Assembly: GCA_023630585.1 (NCBI GenBank)
Contig: CM042539.1
Span: 30,467,255-30,531,254, forward strand
Length of the DNA: 64,000 nucleotides
DNA from: Cranoglanis bouderius
Taxonomy: Eukaryota; Chordata; Actinopteri; Siluriformes; Cranoglanididae
Direction of reading: 5' to 3'
Shown: one piece after another, positions 49,295 to 59,219 of the stretch
How positions within the stretch are numbered: position 1 is the stretch's first letter
Layout of the letters: every line of letters begins with the position of its first letter
The notes under the pieces: model-generated
Told to the model about the DNA's origin: nothing
Database searches by the model: none
What the model saw: only the letters and a program-made list of their open reading frames with translations
Program-made: the position numbers and the translations under genes

Positions 49295-49893
49295 AAAGAA
49301 GCATTGGAAGAAGGTGGCCTGGTCTGATGAATCAGTTTTTCTTTTACATCACGTGGACAGCCGGGTGCGTGTGCGGCGCTTACCTGTGGAAGAGATGACT
49401 ATGGGAAGAAGGCAAGCCGGTGGAGGCAGTGTGATGCTCTGGGCAATGTTCTGCTGGGAAACATTGGGTCCTACCATTCATGTGGATGTTACTTTGACAC
49501 GTACCACCTACCTACACATTGTTACAGACCAAGTACACCCCTTCATGTTAACGGTATTCCCTAATAGCAGTGGCCCCTTTCAGCAGGATAATGCGCCCTG
49601 CCACACTGCAAAAACTGCTGGAATGGTTTGAGGAACATGACAAAGAGTTCAAGGTGTTGACTTGGCCCCCAAATTCCCCAGATCTCAAACCGATCGAGCA
49701 TCTGTGGGATGTGCTGGACAAACAAGTCCGATCCACCGAGGCACCAGATTACAATTTACAGGACTTAAAGGATCTGCTGCAAACGTCTTGGTCCCAGATA
49801 CCACAGCACACCTTCAGAGGTCTTGTGGAGTCCATGGCTCGTCGGGTCAGAGCTGTTTCGGTGGCACAAGGGGGACCTACACAAAACTTGTAA
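49295..49893 (+). pseudogene. 5'-truncated Tc1-like transposase fragment
   Basis: Starts abruptly at KHWKKVAWSDESVFLLHHVD (first catalytic Asp) and covers GGGSVMLWAMFCW and FQQDNAPCHTAKT (second Asp). After a frameshift near 49620 it continues WPPNSPDLKPIEHLWDVL (third acidic residue, Glu) and ends GGPTQNL before a stop. The DNA-binding N-terminal third is absent. All three acidic residues remain, but the copy has no start and is split. Confidence 0.9.
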
Positions 49894-49934
49894 CTGTGAG
49901 GCAGACTGCAATCCAAGCATGCAGCTGGAGCAGT

Positions 49935-50000
49935 TAAGGGTTTTACTCAAGGGCCAACAGTGGCTCTCTAACAGTCCTGGGATTTGAACTCACAGTCATG
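49935..50000 (+). repeat. short piece of the same SINE-like repeat
   Basis: 'gttaagggttttactcaagggccaacagtggc' and 'cctgggatttgaactcac' match the 56.1 kb unit. It abuts the Tc1 transposase fragment. Confidence 0.55.
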
Positions 50001-50146
50001 ATACTGTTTTTCATGATCAATTAAAATAACATGTAATTAGTTTTTTTTTAAATAAACATTATTTTTTAAAATTCTTTCTTTTTAAATTGATAAGAAAAAT
50101 ATCTTGTTTAATAAATTATTATAAAATAACATTTAAAAATGAATTA

Positions 50147-50190
<44 letters not shown>

Positions 50191-50689
50191 CTTTATCCGT
50201 TTCACAAGCCTGCAGTAGTCAAAATGCATCTCCTCACATCTGAATTACATTTATATCTCATTATGTCATGCATCACCCTCCTCCATTTTATGCCGCTTAA
50301 TCATGTTACTCAGCAGGCCTGCTTGTTCCTTCGTCTCTTTTGATAATTCATGACCGTTAATGTTTGCTTGCCTGTTAATGTTTTCCTGCGTGTTAATGTT
50401 TACTCTTCTGTTTTTAGTTATATATCTGTTTGTACAGCACCCTTAGGTGTGAGAATGCCTAAATAAATACAATTATTATTATTATTGGTTTACAGACTGA
50501 AGAATTGGACACATCCCATAATATAAAGCGTTCCCACTTTCTGTGGAAGTCAAATTACTCCACCTAGTGGCTGTGCTGAAATCTACAACTCAAATCAGAT
50601 GTATAATTCGATTTGAAATAAAATGCATCAAGTCAGTGTGAGCACTCAATATATTTATCTAATAAAGAGATTAAATATTTTTTTTAAAA

Positions 50690-50928
50690 TCAGCAAATAT
50701 ACAGATCAGAACTTTTATTCACAGAGTGATCAGAGTTCATCAGTCAGTAGTCCAGTGATTGCTTTTTAAATAAGACACACAAACCTATACCGTGCGGGGC
50801 GGGGCGGGGGGAGTGGCTTGTGAAATACTGCCACCGCACACGTTCCGGCTGGGGAAACCTGCCTCGAATCAAGGGACCAGGCATGATTTCTGCCGACGCT
50901 GCAAGGTTCAAATTCTGAAGTATGTGCG
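50690..50928 (-). terminator. keap1b: keap1b 3' UTR with polyadenylation signal
   Basis: AATAAA on the minus strand at 50719-50714 lies about 210 nt after the stop. Cleavage would be expected near 50690-50700, giving a short 3' UTR of about 240 nt. Confidence 0.6.
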
Positions 50929-51101
50929 TCATACAGATGTGGATTCTTCCTCCTCAGGAAGGCAGCCCGGGCAGGGCTCCATGGTTACACCCACTCCCAT
51001 CCCGCTTCGACCCACGGGCATGTCCGTCACATACGTCCACTGGTTACTTGCTGGGCAGTAACTCTCCACGCTGGCCAGGAAACCGGTCTGGTTGAAACCA
51101 C
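50929..51101 (-). CDS. keap1b: keap1b coding exon 6 (last Kelch blade, C-terminal tail, stop)
   Basis: The acceptor GTCAAG precedes the end of Gly543, then GFNQTGFLASVESYCPASNQW to GRSGMGVGVTMEPC and a short tail with CPGC and four glutamates, ending TGA at 50931-50929. C586 matches human C613; C589 is a second cysteine three residues later. Human Y572 is Phe545 here; S575 matches S602. The acceptor has only a modest pyrimidine tract, but frame and homology fix it. Confidence 0.93.
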
Positions 51102-54100
51102 CTTGACGGAGGCGATAGAAAACAGTGATTAATTCCCAAAAGTAACCACTTTATTCAATGTTTTTTTTTAAATTCTTATCACAGCATTGTTAAATTCTTA
51201 ATTCTGACTGGTCAGAAGGTTATGATATCATTTCTGTAGTAATGACGTACACAGGGGACTTTTATGGCTGACACTCTGTTAAAAGAAAGTGTTGATATGG
51301 TGATATTCTCAGTGAGTAGATGTTTGTCATTTTTGGATTGGAAGGAGTCTCCATTGTCTTTGTAACACTAAAAAAAACCAAACAAACTGTTGCTTTAAAT
51401 TTCTTTAGCTTGAGGAGTTTGCACTGTCTGGGCAAAAAAAACAGAGGCTGGTGAATGAACAAGTGTTTATAGCCAAGCGATAACAGGAACCGGTTTCGCG
51501 GACGTTCTACAACATTAAACAAAACTATATACAGACAAAAAGTACTAAGTGTCGTTCATTAATAGACCCCAAAAAATTTTTAACATTGGCAAATTGCTGT
51601 TTTATAGCAGGAAAAAAAAAACTCCAGGGTGTGCTGCGATTGAAAAATAATCAACATCGGCTCTGCGTCACGCCACATCACATCACACCGTGGTTAATTA
51701 TGTTCCCGTAACAGCACGCCCTGAAGTGTTTAATTCCTTACTCATAGATTTCCCAAGCAAGGTTGGACTGTAGTAATTAAGTCATTAATAGGTTAAGAGG
51801 TGCCATCAATTAACGCAATGTGTTAAGAGCATACTTGTGTGAGCAGTTCAAGGAAATCTCTGGTGTTGTGGAGGAGAGGAGTTTAAAATTGTTTTTTTTG
51901 TATAGAAACCTGAAGAAATAAAAACAGCTCTGGGTAGTAGACTAGGATTGTGGATGCTACTGTATGACTAAGGACATTTATTACAATGATTAAATTAATT
52001 AAGTTCAAGTTATGTTAACTTATGATTTATATATAGGAAATATAAAAAGTAAATTAATACATAAGCCAGATACAAAAAAAGTGTGCTTATAGTTAATGCT
52101 GCATTCACTACTACTTCTCTTGTTAGTATTTGCTTATCTCAGTGGGAACACTTGGCAAACCCAAATCTGCTTTCATGTCATCTAAAATGATTCGGATGTC
52201 CAGATGCGGTGTATAGGTATGTGAGAGAGAGAAAAAAAAATTAACACACAAAGTGCTGGTTTATTGCGTGTAAGTGCTGATTAACTTGTGAATGACTCCG
52301 CATTGTGTTCCCTCTAATACGGAAATGGCCTTGTAATGAGAGCCCTGCCGCTTCAACGAGCAAATACAATCAAGACACAAAGCCTCCATTTTCTCAGTAA
52401 ATAACCAACGGTGAAACAGAATGTCACTCTGCCAGTCGCCATATCGCACATATACGTTTTCCTTAAGGTGGATAGGGAAGGAAATATCAGGAAACCATTT
52501 ATATCGTTAACTGTTAAGTGTTATGCGCTCACCAAACACGAAGAGTTTGTTGTGGTAGACAGTGACTGCATGGGCACTTCGACTGTGGACCATGGATGCC
52601 ATGGGCTCCCAAACATCTCTGGCTACGTTATATCTCTCCATAGTGTTGAGTTGCCTTTGGCCGTCGTAACCACCCACTGCGTAGAGGTAAGAATCTATAG
52701 ACACTACACCTGCATGGGGCAGGAATCAAAAACCATTGGTTAAAAAATTATTTTGGGTCAGTAAATTGCCATTAACCATTTTCCACCAATACGAGACCAG
52801 TGATTTTGGTTCTTCAGACATCCTTTGTTGTTTTTGGAACATGCATTTCCACCAATTTGGGAGCCAAACCATTATATTAATCAGATGGATTTGTTGTCCA
52901 ACACACAGTGTAACCATAATAACAGCTCTGCTGAATCAGTAGCATTAGCCAGGTACAGGCAAACATGGTAAAATATTCCGTTTATAAGTAATTGCTAGCA
53001 AACCATTTACACCCACCGTCCACCTTCTCAATCATGCAATTATTCAATCAGCCAATGCATACAGATACAAGTCAAGAGTTTCAGATAATTTCACATCAAG
53101 TTACATAAGTTCACATCAAACATCAGAAAGGGGAAAAAAATGTGATCTCAGTGACTGTGGCGTGGTTGGTGCCAGATGTGCTGGTTTGAGTATCTCAGGA
53201 ACTGCTGATCTCCTGGGATTTTCATTCAGAAAAACAACAAAAAAAAAAAACATCTAGTGACTGTCAGTTCTGTGGGTGGAAATGCCTTGCTGATGAGAGA
53301 GGTCAGAGGAGAATAGCCAGACTGGTTCAAGTTGACAGGAAGGCTACAACAACTCAAATAATCACTCTTTACAAACGTGGTGAGCAGAAAAGCATCTCAG
53401 AACGCACAACAATTTGAACCTTGAGGTGGACGGGATATAACAGCAGAAGACCACATTGGGTTCCACTTCTGTCAGCCAGGAACAGGAAACTGAGTCTACA
53501 GTGGCCACCAGTTAAGCAAAAGTGGACATTTGAATATTGGAAAAATGTCACCTAGCCTTTATCGACTGCACAGTTTCAGTATCTGCATTATCATCTGCAT
53601 TATAGTTGAAAAAGTATTTTTAATGGGATATTTGGGTTTGCAAAAATAATACAAAAGGTGCTAGTGGGGCATTAGTAAAATGTTAGTTAATATTTACCTA
53701 AGCCACTTCGTGCAGTGTTCATAGATGCTACATGGTGCCAAGTGTTGGTGTCTGGTTGGTAGCGCTCCACCGTTCTCCACCGGTTTTGGCCATCGAAGCC
53801 CCCCACCACATACAGAGCTCCCCCGCATGCTGCCACACCAGCTCCCAGGCGTGCCACTGACATTGGCACCACATATGTCCACCTGTTTGTCTCTGGATCG
53901 TACCTGTGAAAACATGAAATTCAGAACTCATTCATTCATCTTCGGTAAGTGCTTTATCCTGTTTGGTGGATCTGGAACCTATACCAGGAACACCATGGAG
54001 GGAAATGCACCCTGGAGTCCATCGCAGGGCACCATGCACATACACATACACACACTTATTCACATCCAGGGGCAATTTAGCATAGCCAGTCTAACATTTT

Positions 54101-57100
54101 TGGGAGGTGGATGGAAACCGGAGAACCCTGAAGAAATCCATACTGACAGTAACCTGAGCTCAGGATCCAACCAAGGATCCTGGAACTGTGAGGCTGCAGT
54201 GCTACTGTGCAGGTCATCATCAATTTCTTCTTTCTCTTTCGTTTTCATGTCTATCTCAGAAATGCCAACTGTTGCTTTTAAAACCCCACAGAGCAGCTGT
54301 ACACACTAACTTCCACCCCGAGGGCAGGACCAATTATCCTCTCACAGACTCGCACCTATGGTTGTGATGCGAACTTGTCATCTCATGACAACAGAGCTAT
54401 GTATTATACTCTACGTATTTATGTATGAAAGAAAACGTCTTCTACATAATAGGATACATACAACTAATATCCTGGTATCATAAAACCTGAAATACTTTCT
54501 CACAGAACTTGATACACAACCCCAGGATTACTATAGCTCGCAGCTATGTTATGTGATCCACAGAAAAATGGGTCCAAGTCAAACAACAACTCTTTTAACA
54601 ACATGGAAGTACATGTTGGCTGCCACTTCCTTACAGAAAGGTTTTCAGAGGCTTTGGATTGATCTGGTGCCAGTCAAGGGACAAAACTAAAAGGTGTTTA
54701 ATCATAGAATGCTTTCACGTATGCAGCATTTAGTCCATTGAAATCAAACTCTTGTTCGGTTACATCCCTCAGTGTGTTTAATTTGGGCAGACCAGAGCAC
54801 CTGAGAGAGGTGGCCTCGAGGTGAAGGCTTATTTGACTCTAAATTGACACAACTGAAGGAACCAAACATGACATGTATTTCAGACATTTCATGACAGCTG
54901 CTAAACCGATGCACAAAAGCGCAAACTGAGGACATCGAGACCAAAGGCCCATTGCTGCATTTCAGACCAGCAAATAAAAAGAGTTTTACGAGTATGTTTT
55001 CAGCCTCACCCCTTACCACACACCCTTAAGCAGATGTTTGTTTTTTTTTGCTTTTTGGTTTATTCACAAGGTCTTGGTTCAGGTCCAAGTGAACTCTTGC
55101 GAGACTCGATTGCTGTGAGAAAGTGATTCGATCCTGAATCGACTCAACTGGAGGAAGTGGACCAAACCTGTATTATTTGTAGGTAGATGCAAGCTGCTGA
55201 AATGAGCAGTGAGGTGCAACTGAGCCAAAGGACAGAGCTTCAGAAATGCCATGAGTATATAATTACATAGCGCCAGCTCCATGTTCTCGGTGCTCAGGTG
55301 ATTTTTTTTTTTTGCGAGTTCTGCGCACACCTGGTAATGAATTTCCATTACGATATTTCTCACTAAAGAAGGACAGAGTTTTTAGCCCAACATGTCCCTC
55401 AAATAAAACAAATGCAGCACAAAGCCGAACCAGGCTAAATATCAAGCAAACCGAGTGTGTCTCTGCAAACTGACTTACAGGTGACTGTAGATGCTTGATT
55501 TATTTAGTGTTAATGTGATTTGTTGTTATTTTAGATTGAACTACACACTGCTCTCTCTATAAGATGCACAGTGGTGATTTCTGAATGTTAGTTACTGAGC
55601 TGCGCATTTCACAAATAAATTATATGCTATTTTCATCAAAAGCAACCTTCCATTTTTCTGATCATTTTAAGAAAAAACCTGCACTGCACACTCGATCACC
55701 CTTATCAGAGCAATGTTGCATCAGTGTTGGGTCAAACTGCACAACACATTGGAGATGTGGATTGTCATCCTTGGGCAAAGGTAAAAAGAAATAGAATTTC
55801 TTTTTTTTTTTTTAAAAAAGCACACACAAACTAATGTTTTTCCCTTCCTGTGTCATCCATAAAAACAGAACAAAGACTAGATGCAGGAGAGCAGGTTGCT
55901 AAGAGTGACTAATATGAATGGTATTAGAACTGGCACTGCTCCTCTAAAGCTTTCTATTAGTTGTGGTATGAGAGTTTGTTCATCTGAAGTAACTTCTCTG
56001 AATCAGAACAGACTTTGCGCATGTCAAGTCAAAACATTTTAGACCACTTAACCACTGTTCTTCTTTCATGTGTAACAATTCTGAACGGCAAAAGTGCTTC
56101 TCGTTAATCCTACATTTACATTTATGGCATATGCCCTTATCCGGAGTGACTTACATTGATTTCTTTTATACATCTGAGCAATTGAGGGTTAAGGGCCTTG
56201 CTCAAGGGCCCAACAGTGGCAGCTTGGCGGTGCTGGGATTTGAACTCATGACCTTCCGATCAGTAGCCCAACGTCTTAACCACTGAGCTACTGCTGTCCC
56301 ACATCCTGTAAGGTAGTAAGGATGTAAATGAATACGAATACATTATTTGAAATAAACAGATAATGTGTTTGGTACAGACGCGAATAGGAAGTACACTATT
56401 CTGGGTTTTCGGTTGGAACTTGAGGTGTGTATAGGAGCTGGGATCCTGTGGGACACGAAACTGTCACACGTATGGAAGGGTTTTACGCAGGTGGTCAGAT
56501 ATGAAGCTTGCGGGACAAAGGAAGAGCATGTTCATTAACATGTGATGCCTTTACAGCATTCTTTAATTCATCCTTACTAACCGCCTGGTCAGGTGTGCGG
56601 TGGTTTGAATAAGTTTAAATCTGTGAAAAACACGTTTGAAAAGAGTTGCCGGTTTCCACCTCCCATTCATTCACAAGTTGGTACTGGCCAATCACTTGTT
56701 TTCACATGAATTATTTATACCCCTGTTCATTTCGGAAATGAGACGTTTTAATAGTTTAATTACATTTTAGTAACCCAACCAAATTATTTGTTGTCCAAAC
56801 AGAAATCCTGAAAAAATAATATGAAAGAATAAAAAAAAAAATTCTGGTGATGCAAAATTTACAGAATAATGGGTGTCACAGTGATGACCCAGTAAATCTT
56901 CTATTGTCATAGCCCTAAATGAGCCAAAATGCTTTATGAAATCGTTAGCAATGAGAACTATGACACTACAAGCGTACACTCCGTACACTCACCGCTCCAC
57001 TGTGTTGTGATGTGTGGAGCCATAGGATCCTCCAACAGCGTAGATGCTCCCATCGAGTTCCCCAGTACCCACTCTATTTCTGGCTGTGTTAAGCGAAGCT

Positions 57101-58874
57101 AACTGGGTCCACTGATTGGTCATGGGGTTGTAGCAGGACAGTGTTGCGGAGTCTGCATTGCTCTGCATTGAGAGGTTTCGACCCCCAACAGTGTAGAAGA
57201 GCCCAAACAGTACGGAGGCCCCCAAGCCACTGCAGGGTTGCTCCATGGGCGCCAGGTGCATCCAGGTGTTGTTTCGTGGGTCAAAAGCCTCCATGGAGGC
57301 CAATGAGTGCTGCTTGTAGCCCCCAGCCACGTAGATCAACTTAGTGCCTCGGTATGGAGTAGGGGGCAGGTACTTGTGGAGGGTCATGTCGTGGAAGATC
57401 TTGGAGAGGAAGTCTTTGCAGGAGTTGGCCTTGCTCAAGATAGGACATGACTGCAGCTGCCTCTTGAGGAACTTGGCTGGCAAGGCATAGATATGGACGG
57501 CATTAAGCAGAGCATGGAAGTACTGGGAGCGAGCCTCTGCATCCCAGCGCACCCAGTCAATGCAGGCTTTGTAGACCTCGGTCTCACACAGAACCTTCAG
57601 ACTGTCCTGACTGATGAGCTCCAGCAGCTGGCAGTGCGTCAGGCTAAAGAACTCTTCTTCTTTGGTCACCTGGAACAAAGAGCACAGATGTTACTCGGCT
57701 TACCATAGATACCATAGAATTGTCAAAATCAGGACAACTTCTTGTTGCAATGACGTAGAATAATCTACCTCACTGAAGTGACTGTTGATATACTCCCGAC
57801 ACCGCTGATGCAGCTCAACACAGCCGATCTCCTCCGCAAACCGGGCAATCCCAATGACGTTTGAGGGCTCTAGGTTCTTGATCAGGAAGTCACAGCATGC
57901 TTTTGCCACGTCCTCCATTTGGAAGCGCATGGCAGTCAGCAGGACGTGCAGAACACACTTTTCCCCTACTGTGATGCGGGAGGTATAGGCGTAGTCCACC
58001 AGCCTACTGATCACCTGAGGGCAAACATCCCTGAGAGTCACCTCTGAGGCGTGGCACTCCTTGAAGTTGCTGGTGAACATGGCTTTGAAGTATGGGCTGC
58101 AGGCTGCCAGTACCAGTTTGTGCACCTGGATAATATAGACACATGTCCGCGACGGGCATAAGAAGTTCGAAGGGACCAAATTAAAGATGGCCCAAAAATT
58201 CCCCATTTAGTGTCCATGAGCCTTCCAGATTCAAGACCCATACAATGGTCAAGTGCTGTCTAACTGTATAGTAAACTTGGGTGGTGGTAAAAGTGCTGAT
58301 GTATGTGCACCATGCTAATCCTGCTAATAATGTACAAATGCTAGGAGCAGCAGCTGGGATAGAAACAAGCTCATGATATTTACTTTTCACTACCTTTAAG
58401 TGTTAGCATTTTTGGGTTATGTATAGTATATTTTACAATAAATGATAAGTAGGAGCAACTAGTTAGATACTTAGATTAGATACTTAAATTAGATACTTTT
58501 TTTAAATGCTGTACATTCAGTGATATACTAAGCATACTACACATCAAAGAAAGCTCTACTCTTTTGAAGACCTGCTAACCTAAGCTAAACGGTGCTGACT
58601 CTGGCCGATCTCTTATCACGCTGACTCTCATCTTTCTTGTGGACTCACCCCTGAAAAGTCTCACCTTGAAATCCTCTATCGTATCTTTGTACGTCACTCG
58701 AAGTACCAGGTCACAGAGCAGCCCGTGTTGACGCAACTCGTCCATGAGCTGAAGGGCTCTGGAAGGGTAATTCTCAATGGTGTAGTCCAGATAGCCATGG
58801 CCTTTCATCGAGGGCACCACGATGGCTGAAAAATCCTCATCTTTGACGGGCCTCTTCTTCCTTGGACATATCAT
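50929..58874 (-). CDS. keap1b: Keap1-type BTB-Kelch adaptor, teleost keap1b (six coding exons, 599 aa)
   Basis: Exons 58874-58665, 58125-57769, 57669-56993, 53903-53698, 52709-52533 and 51101-50929 sum to 1800 nt with consistent phases (0, 0, 2, 1, 1). Domains, by homology to human KEAP1 (offset 24 in BTB/IVR, 27 in Kelch): BTB about residues 37-155, BACK/IVR 156-290, six Kelch blades 303-582, then a short acidic tail. Keap1 dimerises by BTB, binds CUL3-RBX1 and presents NRF2 for ubiquitination in the cytoplasm until electrophiles modify its cysteines. Present are the equivalents of human C151 (C127), C226 (C202), C288 (C264), C297 (C273) and C613 (C586). Human C273 is Ile249 and C257 is Ala233. 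An Ile at the C273 site with C288 kept is, as I recall, the mark of fish Keap1b against Keap1a. Length is close to the family norm. Gene identity is near certain; the b paralog is very likely. Confidence 0.96.
51102..52532 (-). other. keap1b: keap1b intron between coding exons 5 and 6
   Basis: Non-coding and AT-rich. Holds a copy of the 'ggaaggagtctcc' dispersed repeat family at about 51205-51365, with related DNA to about 51740. Confidence 0.8.
51205..51365 (+). repeat. dispersed repeat family member in keap1b intron
   Basis: 'ttctgactggtcagaag', 'ttttggattggaaggagtctccattgtctttgtaac', same family as 6655-6800. Confidence 0.55.
52533..52709 (-). CDS. keap1b: keap1b coding exon 5 (Kelch)
   Basis: The acceptor CCATGCAG precedes completion of a Gly codon, then VVSIDSYLYAVGGYDGQRQL to RSAHAVTVYHNKLFVF, with donor G|GTGAGC at 52532. 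Y498, Q503 and S528 correspond to human Y525, Q530 and S555. Confidence 0.95.
52710..53697 (-). other. keap1b: keap1b intron between coding exons 4 and 5, with Tc1-derived insert
   Basis: Most of this intron from about 52995 to 53560 is a degenerate Tc1-family segment on the plus strand. It shares blocks such as 'gtggtgagcagaaaagcat' and 'cagcagaagaccacat' with the copies at 16.3 kb and 29.7 kb. Confidence 0.8.
52995..53560 (+). mobile_element. Tc1-family element fragment inside keap1b intron
   Basis: Shows the same block order as the 29.7 kb copy and is longer at the right, reaching 'cagcagaagaccacattggg' and 'gtcagccaggaacaggaaactgag'. Stops break any frame. It lies antisense to keap1b. 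Confidence 0.75.
53698..53903 (-). CDS. keap1b: keap1b coding exon 4 (Kelch)
   Basis: The acceptor TTTTCACAG precedes the end of Arg415 and YDPETNRWTYVVPMSVARL. The exon continues VVGGFDGQNRW to MNTARSGL, with donor G|GTAAAT at 53697 (phase 1). R456 and S481 match the NRF2-contact residues R483 and S508 of human KEAP1. Confidence 0.95.
53925..54235 (+). repeat. dispersed fish repeat in keap1b intron
   Basis: Starts CATTCATTCATCTTCGGTAA, then 'ctggaacctataccaggaacac', 'ccatcgcagggcaccatgcac', 'ggcaatttagcatagcc', 'ggaggtggatggaaaccggagaaccc' and a tail to 'gaggctgcagtgctac'. It begins only about 20 bp beyond the exon 4 acceptor. Confidence 0.65.
54705..55330. repeat. MITE-like dispersed repeat inside keap1b
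   Basis: A diverged copy of the 22.67-23.35 kb repeat in the same orientation, in the intron between coding exons 3 and 4. It carries the 'gctttcacgtatgcagcatttagtcc' head and the 'gattcgatcctgaatcgactcaac' block. Confidence 0.6.
56107..56300 (+). repeat. SINE-like dispersed repeat
   Basis: 'ctacatttacatttatggcatatgcccttatccggagtgacttac', then 'gggttaagggccttgctcaagggcccaacagtggcagcttgg' and 'ggatttgaactcatgaccttccgatcagtagcccaac'. This arrangement is common in fish. 'ggatttgaactc' resembles a pol III B box, hence SINE-like; the class is not proven. A shortened copy of the middle part lies at about 49935-50000. Confidence 0.6.
56993..57669 (-). CDS. keap1b: keap1b coding exon 3 (BACK/IVR and Kelch blades 1-2)
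   Basis: Starts VTKEEEFFSLTHCQLLELIS and ends NTVE plus two bases of Arg415 at donor GTGAGT (56992). The IVR carries A233, I249, C264 and C273, equivalent to human C257, C273, C288 and C297. Kelch residues that bind NRF2 and are kept are Y307, S336, R353 and R388; human N382 is Leu355 here. The blade loop reads GTGELDG where human has GVGVIDG. Confidence 0.96.
57769..58125 (-). CDS. keap1b: keap1b coding exon 2 (BTB and start of BACK)
   Basis: The acceptor ATCCAG precedes VHKLVLAACSPYFKAMF; the exon ends HFSE before GTAGAT at 57768. It holds 119 codons. It contains TVGEKCVLHV (C127, human C151, the main electrophile sensor) and IGCVELHQRCREYI. BTB residues of this exon form the dimer and CUL3 surface. 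Confidence 0.96.
58126..58664 (-). other. keap1b: keap1b intron between coding exons 1 and 2
   Basis: A 539-bp intron with clear splice sites and no recognised element. The next intron (57670-57768) is only 99 bp. Confidence 0.85.
58665..58874 (-). CDS. keap1b: keap1b coding exon 1 (start, N-terminal region)
   Basis: Starts at ATG 58874 (A at -3), MICPRKKRPVKDEDF, and runs through LDYTIENYPSRALQLMDEL to KDTIEDFK, 70 codons exactly. The donor AAG|GTGAGA is at 58664. An in-frame stop lies at 58949-58947 with no ATG between, which supports this start. The frame stays open past the donor, but that part has no homology. Confidence 0.95.
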
Positions 58875-59219
58875 TCTCCAAGGCTGGGTTGTAATTCGGT
58901 TTCACAAGATATCGGGCAGGCAAAAGAGTCTAGATCCAACCACGAATCATGAAGTAATACAGAAATAACTGGTAGTCACTGGCAGATAGGAAGCCATGCT
59001 TTGTTTGTCTGACTCTAAATCCATCTTGACTGGGGTCTCTCGCAGAACAAATAGGCATTGTTTAACGATCCAGACCAAATACTGAGAAAATATCACATAG
59101 ATACCAATAAAAGAACTTGATGTCACATATCCTAAATCCACACAAATTCTTCTTAACTGTAGTTCATTTTCTTCATGTGTGACTCTGCAGTATGTCTCAG
59201 TGCTCTCTGATTAGGTGTG
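58875..59219 (-). other. keap1b: probable keap1b 5' leader (same exon as the start codon), uORF-rich
   Basis: A strong acceptor (T-rich tract, then CTTTTTCAG) ends at 59220 in gene orientation, so the first coding exon probably starts at 59219 with 345 nt of leader. Upstream ATGs in it include a 7-codon uORF at 59176-59153 (MKKMNYS), two minimal ATG-TGA start-stops at 59128-59123 and 59098-59093, a 42-codon uORF at 59058-58930, and a 26-codon frame from 59024 to 58947. None runs into the main coding frame. Confidence 0.55.

Larger units (their letters stand above)
41286..50689. other. intergenic DNA, right part
   Basis: No gene recognised. Contains a long (TA)n at 42396-42457, a GC-richer patch near 42.66-43.3 kb, repeat-like DNA at 43.7-45.4 kb, the CCAAT minisatellite at 46.65 kb, a Tc1 transposase fragment at 49.3 kb and (TA)n at 50.15 kb. 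The 148-codon frame at 48148-48594 matches nothing I know. Confidence 0.6.
53904..56992 (-). other. keap1b: keap1b intron between coding exons 3 and 4 (3.1 kb)
   Basis: Non-coding, filled by three dispersed repeats: one with the CATTCATTCATCTTC head at 53925-54235, a MITE-like copy at about 54705-55330, and a SINE-like unit at 56107-56300. Confidence 0.8.

Noticed and set aside
58947..59141. 64-codon frame in phase with keap1b upstream of its ATG
   Set aside because: Its first codon is GTG, and it ends with a stop before the keap1b ATG, so it cannot extend the protein. The ATG within it is kept as a possible uORF.
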